Positions 6,225 to 11,712 of a stretch of 11,712 nt of DNA are shown here, piece after piece. This DNA comes from Gemmataceae bacterium (GTDB lineage Bacteria; Planctomycetota; Planctomycetia; Gemmatales; Gemmataceae): NCBI GenBank assembly GCA_947474875.1, contig CANJKY010000033.1, positions 1 to 11,712 of the forward strand, in the 5' to 3' direction. Made by a program: the position numbers and the translations under genes. Under the pieces are notes generated by a model. That model was not told the DNA's origin. It ran no database searches and saw only the letters and a list, made by a program, of their open reading frames with translations. Positions within the stretch are counted from its first letter, which is position 1, and each line of letters opens with the position of its first letter.

Positions 6225-6495
6225 CGTGGCCCCCTCCGTGTGTGCCGGCGGCGTCTCGGCCGGAGCCCCCCGACGCGGCGGGTACTCCGGTCTCGTCCGA
6301 ACCTCCTGAAGGGTGAGGTCCGGCGGTGCGAGCCGATCCATCCTGACTTGCAGAAGGTATCGGTTGTGCAGACCGGCGGGTTGACCGAAATCGGCGGCGA
6401 AATGCCGTTCGCCCCGACAGGGCCGCGTGCGACTAAGAATGAAAACGCCCCAGATTGCCGATCCATCCCGAACGCCAACCCCCGGATGCCCCCCG
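6225..6495. promoter_or_regulatory. Divergent intergenic region with a 12-bp direct repeat
   Basis: The 271 bases between the lipoprotein and adenosyltransferase genes should hold two promoters. GCCGATCCATCC occurs twice in the same direction, at 6332-6343 and 6457-6468, 125 bases apart. A 6-bp hairpin (6396-6401 with 6408-6413) lies between them, and a TTGACC at 6381-6386 resembles a -35 box but has no matching -10 box. I looked for a cobalamin riboswitch ahead of the B12-enzyme gene and did not see the conserved B12-box core. Confidence 0.4.
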
Positions 6496-7059
6496 ATGGT
6501 GTACCTTTCCCGCATTTACACGAAGAGCGGCGACGCTGGCGAGACTGGGCTGGGCGACGGCACCCGCGTGCCAAAGCACCACCCCCGCGTGACCGCATAC
6601 GGCGAGGTGGACGAACTGAACTCGGTATTCGGCCTACTCACGGCGTACTGCCCGGAGTGTCCCGAGCGCGACCTGCTACGGACGATCCAGAACGACCTGT
6701 TCGACGTCGGCGCGGACCTGTGCGTGCCGCCCCCGCCGGACGAACAGCCGGAGCAAGCCCTGCGGGTGACTGAAGCTCAGTATCTGCGGTTGGAGTCTGC
6801 CATCGACCGGCTGAACGATCCGCTCCCGCCGCTCAAGAGTTTCATCCTGCCCGGTGGCACCCCTGCGGCAGCCTGGCTGCACATGGCCCGCACCGTCTGC
6901 CGCCGGGCCGAGCGGGCCGTCGTGACGCTGACACAGACCGAGTCCGTCAACCGGCACGCGGTCATCTACCTGAACCGGCTGTCCGACTTCCTGTTCGTAC
7001 TCGGCCGGGTGGCGAACGCGGGCGAGGACGTACTGTGGGTGCCGGGCAAATCCCGATAA
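6496..7059 (+). CDS. pduO: PduO-type cob(I)alamin adenosyltransferase
   Basis: The enzyme transfers the 5'-deoxyadenosyl group of ATP to cob(I)alamin, making coenzyme B12 in the cytoplasm. The 187-residue product has normal length for the PduO/MMAB family. The ATP-binding N-terminus IYTKSGDAGETGLGDGTRV is at residues 7-25, followed by AYGEVDELNS. The later RTVCRRAERAVV contains the Arg/Glu cluster that binds ATP and cobalamin in human MMAB, and YLNRLSDFLFVLGR closes the helical bundle. The ATG at 6496 is preferred because the family motif follows at once; 23 extra residues from an upstream in-frame start lack similarity. The stop is 31 bases before the rdgB start, and the two genes are probably co-transcribed. 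B12-dependent enzymes are not in the window. Confidence 0.93.
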   Translation: MVYLSRIYTKSGDAGETGLGDGTRVPKHHPRVTAYGEVDELNSVFGLLTAYCPECPERDLLRTIQNDLFDVGADLCVPPPPDEQPEQALRVTEAQYLRLESAIDRLNDPLPPLKSFILPGGTPAAAWLHMARTVCRRAERAVVTLTQTESVNRHAVIYLNRLSDFLFVLGRVANAGEDVLWVPGKSR

Positions 7060-7086
7060 CTCCTGGGTCCGCAATCGACAGGAGTT
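7058..7086 (+). promoter_or_regulatory. Inverted repeat masking the rdgB ribosome-binding site
   Basis: AACTCCTG at 7058-7065 is perfectly complementary to CAGGAGTT at 7079-7086, with a 13-base loop. The right arm contains the rdgB Shine-Dalgarno AGGAG (7080-7084). The left arm overlaps the last two bases of the upstream TAA stop. In the mRNA, a ribosome finishing the adenosyltransferase would cover the left arm and free the site, a plausible translational-coupling switch. The function is inferred; the repeat is seen directly. Confidence 0.5.
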
Positions 7087-7090
7087 CTCC

Positions 7091-7693
7091 ATGCCCCGCC
7101 TGGTGCTCGGCAGCCGGAACAAGAAGAAACTCGGCGAGTTGCTCGACCTGCTCGGCGATCTACCGATCGAATTGACCGACCTGTCCCCGTACCCGAATGC
7201 CCCGGAGGTGGACGAGACCGGCACCACGTTCGAGGCGAACGCCCGGCTGAAGGCGACGCAACTCGCCCCGGTGCTCGGCGAGTGGGTGCTGGGCGAGGAC
7301 AGCGGGCTGTGCGTGCCGGCCCTCGGCGGGGCGCCGGGGGTGTACTCGGCCCGGTACGCCGGGAAGCACGGCGACGACGCGGCGAACAACGCCAAACTGC
7401 TGGCCGAGCTGGGCGGCAAGACCGGCGACGAGCGGGCGGCGTACTACGTCAGCACGGCGGCGCTGGCCAACCCGCAAGGCGAGGTGGTGGCGGTGGTCGA
7501 CGGCAAGTGCTGGGGGGTGATCGGCACGGAAGCGAAGGGCACCGGCGGGTTCGGGTACGACCCGCTGTTCTACATCCAGGAATATCACGCCAGCTTCGGC
7601 GAGCTGAGCGGACGGGTGAAACACGCCCTCAGTCACCGCGGGCGGGCGGTGGCGAAGCTGCGGCCGGTCCTGCGGAACCTGTTCGGGGTCTGA
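7091..7693 (+). CDS. rdgB: XTP/dITP pyrophosphatase (HAM1/RdgB family)
   Basis: Hydrolyses dITP, ITP and XTP to monophosphates, keeping deaminated purines out of DNA and RNA. The 200-residue length is typical. Signatures in order: SRNKKK at 8-13 (phosphate binding), ETGTTFEANARLKA at 42-55, EDSGL at 69-73 with the catalytic Asp70, GAPGVYSARYAG, GTGGFGYDPLF, and SHRGRA near the C-terminus. AGGAG at 7080-7084 with a 6-base spacer sets the ATG at 7091. It is probably in one transcript with the adenosyltransferase. It shares the theme of oxidised or damaged nucleotide defence with nearby mutY, but they are separated by a minus-strand gene and are not one operon. Confidence 0.96.
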   Translation: MPRLVLGSRNKKKLGELLDLLGDLPIELTDLSPYPNAPEVDETGTTFEANARLKATQLAPVLGEWVLGEDSGLCVPALGGAPGVYSARYAGKHGDDAANNAKLLAELGGKTGDERAAYYVSTAALANPQGEVVAVVDGKCWGVIGTEAKGTGGFGYDPLFYIQEYHASFGELSGRVKHALSHRGRAVAKLRPVLRNLFGV

Positions 7694-7761
7694 GGGGTTG
7701 GCCTCGGCTCCCACCCCGTGGATAATACCCTCACCCGCCTCCTCTCTCTCGGACCAACCCC
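7694..7761. repeat. Inverted repeat flanking the ArsR-gene promoter
   Basis: GGGGTTGG at 7694-7701 is the exact reverse complement of CCAACCCC at 7754-7761. The left half overlaps the putative -35 box and the right half abuts the start codon. The 52-base separation is wide for an ArsR-family operator, so a paired-site operator or a chance match are both possible. Confidence 0.3.
7698..7726 (+). promoter_or_regulatory. Putative sigma-70-type promoter of the ArsR-family gene
   Basis: TTGGCC at 7698-7703 and GATAAT at 7721-7726 are separated by exactly 17 bases, a near-consensus housekeeping promoter layout. Transcription would begin near 7733, leaving a leader of about 30 bases before the GTG at 7762. 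It starts 5 bases after the rdgB stop codon, so the regulator gene probably has its own transcript. Confidence 0.5.
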
Positions 7762-8097
7762 GTGGCCCGGAAGCGCGACCCGTTACAGCCTGACCGCTGC
7801 GCCGAGGTGTTGGCGGCACTCGCCGCCCCGGAGCGGCTCCGCATCATCCGCCTGCTGGCGGACGGCGAGCGGAACGTGACCGAGATCATCGACGGGGCGA
7901 ACATCCCGGCCCTGAACGTGTCCCACCACCTGACCGTGCTGAAGCACGCCCGACTCATCCACGGGGAGAAGCGGGGGCGGTTCGTCGTCTATTCGATCAC
8001 CCCGCAGGTCCTGGACGAGGTGGTGCTGGCCGGGGTGCCGAAGGAGGCGCTCGACCTGGGCTGCTGCCAGCTCGTGCTTCCGCCCCAGGACGGCTGA
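7762..8097 (+). CDS. ArsR-family winged-helix transcriptional regulator
   Basis: A 111-residue single-domain DNA-binding protein of typical ArsR/SmtB size. The helix-turn-helix runs from about EIIDGANI to LNVSHHLTVLKHARLI (residues 41-66), followed by the wing GEKRGRFVVYSI at 68-79. The classical ELCVCDL metal site is absent. The only cysteines are C13 and an adjacent pair C101-C102 in the tail LDLGCCQLVLPP, so a tail-located metal or redox site is possible but unproven. The start is GTG at 7762; no Shine-Dalgarno is visible, and a promoter-like element lies about 40 bases upstream. The stop codon is one base from the stop of the convergent ABC permease gene. Its target is unknown; autoregulation is common in the family. 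Confidence 0.9.
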   Translation: MARKRDPLQPDRCAEVLAALAAPERLRIIRLLADGERNVTEIIDGANIPALNVSHHLTVLKHARLIHGEKRGRFVVYSITPQVLDEVVLAGVPKEALDLGCCQLVLPPQDG

Positions 8098-8116
8098 CTC
8101 AGCGAGCCGGCCGTCC
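8088..8116. terminator. Inverted repeat spanning both stop codons of a convergent pair
   Basis: GGACGGC at 8088-8094 pairs with GCCGTCC at 8110-8116. The 15-base loop holds the ArsR-gene stop (8095-8097) and the permease stop (8099-8101), with a small CTC/GAG inner pairing. The genes leave only one base between them, so any terminator must sit within their codons. The 7-bp stem without a T-run is modest evidence. Confidence 0.4.
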
Positions 8117-8869
8117 GAACAGCCGAATCCCGATCACCATTCCGATCGCTCCCAGCCCAGCCGTCACCGCCGACGCCACCGCCAGCACCGGGGTCGGCGA
8201 ATGCCGCAACTCCGGCCAACTCACCGCCGGCACGGTTTCGGTGTTCGGGGAAGCCAGGAACAGCGTCACGAACGCCTCGTTCACCGACAGCACGAACACC
8301 GCTACCCCCGCCGCCGCCAGTGCCGGCCGCAATAGCGGCAGCGACACCCGCCACGCCACCTGCCACCGGTTCGCCCCCAGCCCCCGCGCCGCCGACTCCA
8401 ATTCCGCCAGCCGGTCGGTCAGATGGGTGCGGACGATCAGGAACGCGACCGGCAGCCCGAGGGTGGCGTGAACCAGGATCAGCCCGAGCGGGTGCCCCCA
8501 CAGGCCGGCCCGGTGCAACAGCGGCAGGACGCCCATGCCGAGGGCGGCCGGTGGGATCGCGGCCGGGAGCAGTAGAGAGACGAGCAAAACTCCCCTGCCC
8601 CGCCAGCGGGCGCGTTTCACTGCGTAGGCGGCCGGCACCGCCGCCGCCACGCTCACCCCGGCCGACATCGCGGCGACGAACAGGCTCCGCCCGACCGCCG
8701 CCGACCACCGGGAATCCTCGGCGAACTTTCGGTACCAGCGGAGCGACCACTCGCCGGTCGGCGGGGTGAGGAACGAGTCGGGCGAGAACGACACCCACGC
8801 GGTGTGCAGGACCGGGGCGAGCAGTCCGAGGAGCACCAGCCAGCCGAGGGCGGACGGCCACCGGGTCAT
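8099..8869 (-). CDS. ABC importer permease, PotC-like
   Basis: A 256-residue inner-membrane subunit of a binding-protein-dependent importer, with about six hydrophobic helices. The cytoplasmic EAA loop that docks to the ATPase is clear at residues 155-184, around ESAARGLGANRWQVAWRVSLPLLRP. The later VNEAFVTLFLASP matches the PotC side of the spermidine/putrescine, iron and phosphonate importer group. The ATG at 8867-8869 overlaps the preceding permease stop as ATGA, showing translational coupling. This is the last gene of the four-gene operon and is convergent with the ArsR-type gene. The transported substrate cannot be read from the permease. Confidence 0.9.
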   Translation of the reverse strand: MTRWPSALGWLVLLGLLAPVLHTAWVSFSPDSFLTPPTGEWSLRWYRKFAEDSRWSAAVGRSLFVAAMSAGVSVAAAVPAAYAVKRARWRGRGVLLVSLLLPAAIPPAALGMGVLPLLHRAGLWGHPLGLILVHATLGLPVAFLIVRTHLTDRLAELESAARGLGANRWQVAWRVSLPLLRPALAAAGVAVFVLSVNEAFVTLFLASPNTETVPAVSWPELRHSPTPVLAVASAVTAGLGAIGMVIGIRLFGRPAR

Positions 8870-9633
8870 GGCGACCTCCGCAGCCGGGCCGCGGCCAGGG
8901 CCAGGAGCGCGAGGACCGCCAGTGCGACCGCGTCCGCCGCTGCCTGCGGCCAGCGGCCGTACTCGAACGCCTGCCGCTGCACCTCCACCGCCAGCGTCAT
9001 CTCAGCCGGCCCGCCCAGGAACAGCGGCCCGGCCATCGCGCCGATTCCCCACGCCAGCCCGAGTTCGCCGGCCAGGATTACCCCCGGCCACGACAGCGGC
9101 AGTGTGACCCGCCGGAAGGCCTGCCAGCGGCTCGCCCCCAGCCCCCGCGCCGCGGCGGTTAGCGTCGGATCGATCGCCCGCAGTTGCACCACCAGCACCA
9201 GCACCGCATACGGCACGATCAGGTACGCCTCGGTCAGCGCGGCCGACACCAGCCCGCGGGGGAGCAGCCGCTGCAGGCCGAACACCGCCGCCAGCGTGCC
9301 GGCCGTCTTCGGGATGAGCACCAGCCCGACGGCGAGCGGTTGCCAGCGGTCGGCCCGACCACGGATGAACAGGGCGAGCGGATACCCGACCAGCAGGGAC
9401 ACCGCGGCGACGGCGAGGGCGAACCCGACGGTGAACGCGACGATCGACCGGTGGTGCGGGTCGAACAGCCGGGCGTAGTTCTGGAGGGTGAACGTGTCCG
9501 GCGTGTAGAACCCGCGGCCGGCGGCCGGTTCGCACAGGCTGACCCGCACGAGCAGGACGAGCGGGGCGAGCACGAACCCGCCGAGCAGGGCGACCGCCGG
9601 CGCCGACAACAGCAGGGGCGCGGAGCGGGTCAC
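8866..9633 (-). CDS. ABC importer permease, PotB-like
   Basis: A 255-residue polytopic inner-membrane subunit paired with the PotC-like protein. The first helix lies at about residues 7-33, and the EAA loop at about 155-184, around TAAARGLGASRWQAFRRVTLPLSWPG. A YxxP-type APYAVLVL-like segment before it is usual in the group. I chose GTG at 9631-9633, which overlaps the ATPase stop as GTGA and matches the ATGA junction at the other end of the gene. A further GTG at 9661-9663 would add ten Gly/Pro-rich residues. The two separate permeases argue for a PotBC-like layout and against the fused double permease found in many ferric-iron importers. Confidence 0.88.
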   Translation of the reverse strand: MTRSAPLLLSAPAVALLGGFVLAPLVLLVRVSLCEPAAGRGFYTPDTFTLQNYARLFDPHHRSIVAFTVGFALAVAAVSLLVGYPLALFIRGRADRWQPLAVGLVLIPKTAGTLAAVFGLQRLLPRGLVSAALTEAYLIVPYAVLVLVVQLRAIDPTLTAAARGLGASRWQAFRRVTLPLSWPGVILAGELGLAWGIGAMAGPLFLGGPAEMTLAVEVQRQAFEYGRWPQAAADAVALAVLALLALAAARLRRSP

Positions 9634-10577
9634 GGCGTCGGGTCCGCCTCGGGGATGGCCCACACGGCGGATTCGGGCAGGACGAAGCGGATCGGGTCAC
9701 CGACGGTCCACCGCTGCTGCGTCGAAGTATGGAGCTTGAGCGGCTGACCGTCGGCGTCGAACTCGACCGCCTGGAACCCGCCGTGGAAGGTGACGCGGGT
9801 GACAGTGCCCTGTCGCGGCCCGCCAACGGGGATCGCCTCGGGGCGGATCATCGTGCCGTCGGGCAGCAGGTTCGCATCACCGAGAAAGCGGGCGACGAAC
9901 GGCGTCCGCGGGCGGTCGTACACCTCCCGCGGCGGGCCGAGTTGGAGCAGCCGGCCGGCGTACATCACCCCGATCAGGTCGGCCGCTGCCAGCGCCTCCT
10001 CCTGGTCGTGCGTCACCAGGATGGTCGTCGTGCCGGACTCGGCGTGGACCCGCCGCAGTTCGACCCGCATCTCCTCCCGCAACTGGCGGTCCAGGTTCGC
10101 GAGCGGCTCGTCGAGCAGCAGCAGGTCCGGGCCGAACGCCAGGGCGCGGGCCACCGCCACCCGCTGCTGCTGCCCGCCGGAAAGCTGCGCCGGCCGGCGG
10201 TGCCACTCGTCGCGGGTCAGCCGCACGCGGTGCAGTAGCGCTTCCACCCGCTCGGCCACAGTCGCCTTGGGTACGCCCCGCACCTCCAGCCCGAACGCCA
10301 CGTTCTTCCACGCCGTCAGGTGCGGGAACAGGGCGTAGCTCTGGTACACGGTGCCGATGTTCCGGGCTTCGGGTGGGGTGGCAGTCACGTCCCGGCCGTT
10401 CACGCTCACCCGCCCCGCCTGCGGAACGAGTTCCCCGGCGATCATCTTCAGCAGCGTGGTCTTCCCGCACCCGGACGGGCCGAGCAGGGCGCAGAACGCG
10501 TCGGCGGGCACGGCCAGGCTCAGGTCGCGGACCACCGCCGCCGGACCGTAGGCGAACGACACGCCGGCCAGCCGCAC
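9630..10577 (-). CDS. ABC importer ATPase, PotA/FbpC-like
   Basis: The nucleotide-binding subunit that powers the importer at the cytoplasmic face. Numbered from the GTG at 10577 (315 aa): Walker A GPSGCGKTT at 33-41, Q-loop Gln79 in VYQSYALFPH, signature LSGGQ at 132-136, Walker B LLLLDEP at about 152-158, D-loop NLD, and H-loop His190 in VTHD. All catalytic elements are intact. The C-terminal third forms a shortened TOBE-like regulatory domain (from about DANLLPDG). The GTG lies 4 bases after the binding-protein stop and starts exactly at the domain. An ATG at 10638-10640 is possible but adds 21 Ala/Thr/Pro-rich residues and overlaps the preceding gene by 59 bases. Stop and downstream permease start overlap. 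Confidence 0.92.
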   Translation of the reverse strand: MRLAGVSFAYGPAAVVRDLSLAVPADAFCALLGPSGCGKTTLLKMIAGELVPQAGRVSVNGRDVTATPPEARNIGTVYQSYALFPHLTAWKNVAFGLEVRGVPKATVAERVEALLHRVRLTRDEWHRRPAQLSGGQQQRVAVARALAFGPDLLLLDEPLANLDRQLREEMRVELRRVHAESGTTTILVTHDQEEALAAADLIGVMYAGRLLQLGPPREVYDRPRTPFVARFLGDANLLPDGTMIRPEAIPVGGPRQGTVTRVTFHGGFQAVEFDADGQPLKLHTSTQQRWTVGDPIRFVLPESAVWAIPEADPTP

Positions 10578-10581
10578 CCCG

Positions 10582-11706
10582 TCAGCCGCGGAGGACGGTG
10601 CGGTCCCAGCGGTCGGCGAGTTGGTCCCAGTGGCTGGCATACACGTCGTAGGGGTAATATTTGAGGGTGCGGAACTGCTCGTCGGTGTGAGGATACAGGG
10701 ATTTCCACAGCGGGTCTTCGGCCGCCATCTTCGCCGCTGTGTCGGACCGGGCGGTCGCCATCCCGCGGCGGGCGAACTCCAACTGGATGCGGTCGGAGAA
10801 CAGCAGGTCGAGCGCCTGCTCGGCCAGGTCCGTGTTCTTCGTCCCCGCGGGGACGGCCCAGAACACCTGCACCATCGCCCGGTCCCGGTCTGGCACCGCC
10901 GCGGCCAGTTCCGGCTTCTCCCGCAGGGCTTGAAGGTACTCCGGGCTGTGCATGTTCCCGGCCGCCACGGTCCGGTCGTTCAGCCCGAGGATCATGGCGG
11001 TCGAGTCCGGCCACCACAGCTTCACCCGCTTGCGGTGTTCGACGGCGAACCGGACCACGTCGTCAATCTTGTCGCGGATGAGATCGTGGGCGGCGCCCGC
11101 CTGCCCGGTGCTGTCCGCCAGGACCGCGGCGAACGTGAACAGGCTCATGTAGAAGTGGTTGTACAGGCCGATCTTGCCGGCCAGGTCCGGCCGCAACAGG
11201 TCGGCCCAGCGGGCGGGCGGGGCGCCGGCGGCCTGCTTGTGGTACGCCAGCGTCATCACCGAGTCCGGGTACGGCAGCCCGACCCTCTCCTGGAACACCC
11301 ACGGTTCGAGCGCCGCCGGCACGAGCGCTTTGTGGGTTGGCACGTTCGCCAGGTTGATTTGCGCGAACAGCCCCTCCCGCGCCGCCGGGTAGCCCTGGGT
11401 GGCGTCCGTAATCATCAGGTCGAACGGCGGATCGTTCGCCGGGGCGGTCTTCAGCTTCGGAATTCCGTCCCACCAGCCGGGGAACAGGGTGACGGCAACC
11501 CCGGTCGCCTGCTCGAAGACGGGGACGAAAACCTCCCGCATCGTCTTCTCGTGCCCGCCGGAGTAGACGAACACGCGGAGTTCCCGCTTGCCCGCCCCGC
11601 CGCGAGAGCCGCAACCGACGGCGGCCCCGAGGGCGACGGTGGTGGCGGTGCGGAGGAAGCGACGACGGGTTGTGCGGAGACCCCACCCCCCGGCCCCCTC
11701 CCCCAA
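10582..11706 (-). CDS. ABC importer solute-binding protein, PotD/Fbp-like, Tat-type signal
   Basis: The ligand-binding subunit of the importer. The N-terminal region has TTRRRFLRTATTVALGAAVGC: a twin-arginine motif, a hydrophobic stretch and a lipobox-like Cys (residue 32), suggesting export folded through Tat and lipid anchoring. The mature part starts ELRVFVYSGGHEKTMREVFVPVFEQATGV, the usual opening of PotD, ferric and phosphonate binding proteins. Segments FDLMITDATQGYPAAREGLFAQI and VGLPYPDSVMTLAYHKQ also fit that cluster. The only usable start in the window is a TTG at 11704-11706; the frame stays open to the right edge, so the true start may lie outside. The first codons overlap a G-rich palindromic stretch, so the start is uncertain. 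The ligand (polyamine, Fe3+, phosphonate or other) is not settled. Confidence 0.88.
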   Translation of the reverse strand: MGEGAGGWGLRTTRRRFLRTATTVALGAAVGCGSRGGAGKRELRVFVYSGGHEKTMREVFVPVFEQATGVAVTLFPGWWDGIPKLKTAPANDPPFDLMITDATQGYPAAREGLFAQINLANVPTHKALVPAALEPWVFQERVGLPYPDSVMTLAYHKQAAGAPPARWADLLRPDLAGKIGLYNHFYMSLFTFAAVLADSTGQAGAAHDLIRDKIDDVVRFAVEHRKRVKLWWPDSTAMILGLNDRTVAAGNMHSPEYLQALREKPELAAAVPDRDRAMVQVFWAVPAGTKNTDLAEQALDLLFSDRIQLEFARRGMATARSDTAAKMAAEDPLWKSLYPHTDEQFRTLKYYPYDVYASHWDQLADRWDRTVLRG

Positions 11707-11712
11707 AGGGAG
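11681..11712. repeat. GC-rich palindromic stretch at the right edge, possible dispersed repeat
   Basis: The edge reads as C-runs broken by A and G, ending CCTCCCCCAAAGGGAG, where CTCCC and GGGAG can pair. It resembles the intergenic CCCTCTCC/GGAGAGGG hairpin repeats seen in many GC-rich bacterial genomes. It is cut by the window, so the second half cannot be seen, and it overlaps the apparent N-terminus of the binding-protein gene. Confidence 0.3.

Noticed and set aside
6346..6495. Cobalamin riboswitch ahead of the adenosyltransferase gene
   Set aside because: I did not find the conserved B12-box core or the expected paired elements in this leader.
6225..6515. 97-codon upstream extension of the lipoprotein gene
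   Set aside because: It would bury the signal peptide inside the protein; a good GGAGGGG ribosome-binding site sits directly before the internal ATG, and the extension covers the start of the divergent gene.
4953..6773. 606-codon plus-strand open frame over mutY, the lipoprotein and the adenosyltransferase
   Set aside because: It crosses three genes with clear evidence in other frames, passes through a terminator-like hairpin, and reads as low-complexity Arg/Gly sequence.
4390..7693. A nucleotide-damage repair island linking mutY and rdgB
   Set aside because: The two genes are separated by a minus-strand lipoprotein gene and a cofactor gene, with a terminator-like hairpin between, so they are not one unit.
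7989..8861. 290-codon minus-strand open frame over the PotC-like permease and ArsR gene
   Set aside because: It is the neighbouring frame of the real permease, with Gly/Arg/Pro-rich content and no membrane helices.
1..11712. CRISPR arrays, tRNA or rRNA genes, insertion sequences, phage or defence genes
   Set aside because: No regularly spaced repeats, cloverleaf-like segments, transposase or integrase motifs, or nuclease/helicase defence modules were seen on either strand.

Overview
The window is a very GC-rich bacterial chromosome segment. Third codon positions are almost all G or C, and long open frames lie antisense to nearly every gene. The gene content, the loose spacing, the short lipoproteins and FHA protein of no clear pathway, and the patchy use of Shine-Dalgarno sequences (clear GGAGG for some genes, none for others) suggest a planctomycete, probably Gemmata-like. 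This is inference from gene style; no marker gene fixes the taxon.

Layout. (1) 1-210: 3' end of an ABC-2-type membrane permease, convergent with ribF (270-1196, minus; FAD/FMN synthesis). (2) 1197-1637: a mostly non-coding stretch with a possible 55-residue acidic peptide gene and a 12-bp hairpin. It leads into a PhnB-like VOC/glyoxalase-fold gene (1638-2048) that ends in a textbook intrinsic terminator. (3) 2068-3519, minus: a solute-binding lipoprotein with no transporter partners, divergent from an FHA-domain protein (3704-4381). (4) 4459-5562: mutY, whose catalytic aspartate position carries glutamate. (5) 5688-6224, minus: an unrecognised small lipoprotein, divergent from a plus-strand cluster of PduO-type cobalamin adenosyltransferase (6496-7059), rdgB/HAM1 XTP-dITP pyrophosphatase (7091-7693) and an ArsR-type regulator (7762-8097). 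(6) 8099-11706, minus: a complete ABC importer operon in the order binding protein, ATPase, permease, permease. Junctions are a 4-nt gap, a GTGA overlap and an ATGA overlap. Its architecture is that of the spermidine/putrescine, ferric-iron or aminoethylphosphonate importers. The binding protein gene runs to, and possibly past, the right edge.

How the genes relate. Most of the window is ordinary housekeeping: flavin cofactor synthesis, B12 cofactor activation, oxidised-nucleotide defence (MutY on DNA, RdgB on the nucleotide pool) and transport. The tightest functional unit is the importer operon. The ArsR-type gene ends one base from the end of that operon on the opposite strand, which is proximity only and not evidence of control.

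I found no undescribed multi-gene system. The points most worth a second look are the Asp-to-Glu position in MutY, an inverted repeat that would hide the rdgB ribosome-binding site and whose left arm overlaps the upstream stop codon, inverted repeats at all four convergent gene junctions, and the small features in the 1.2-1.64 kb gap.
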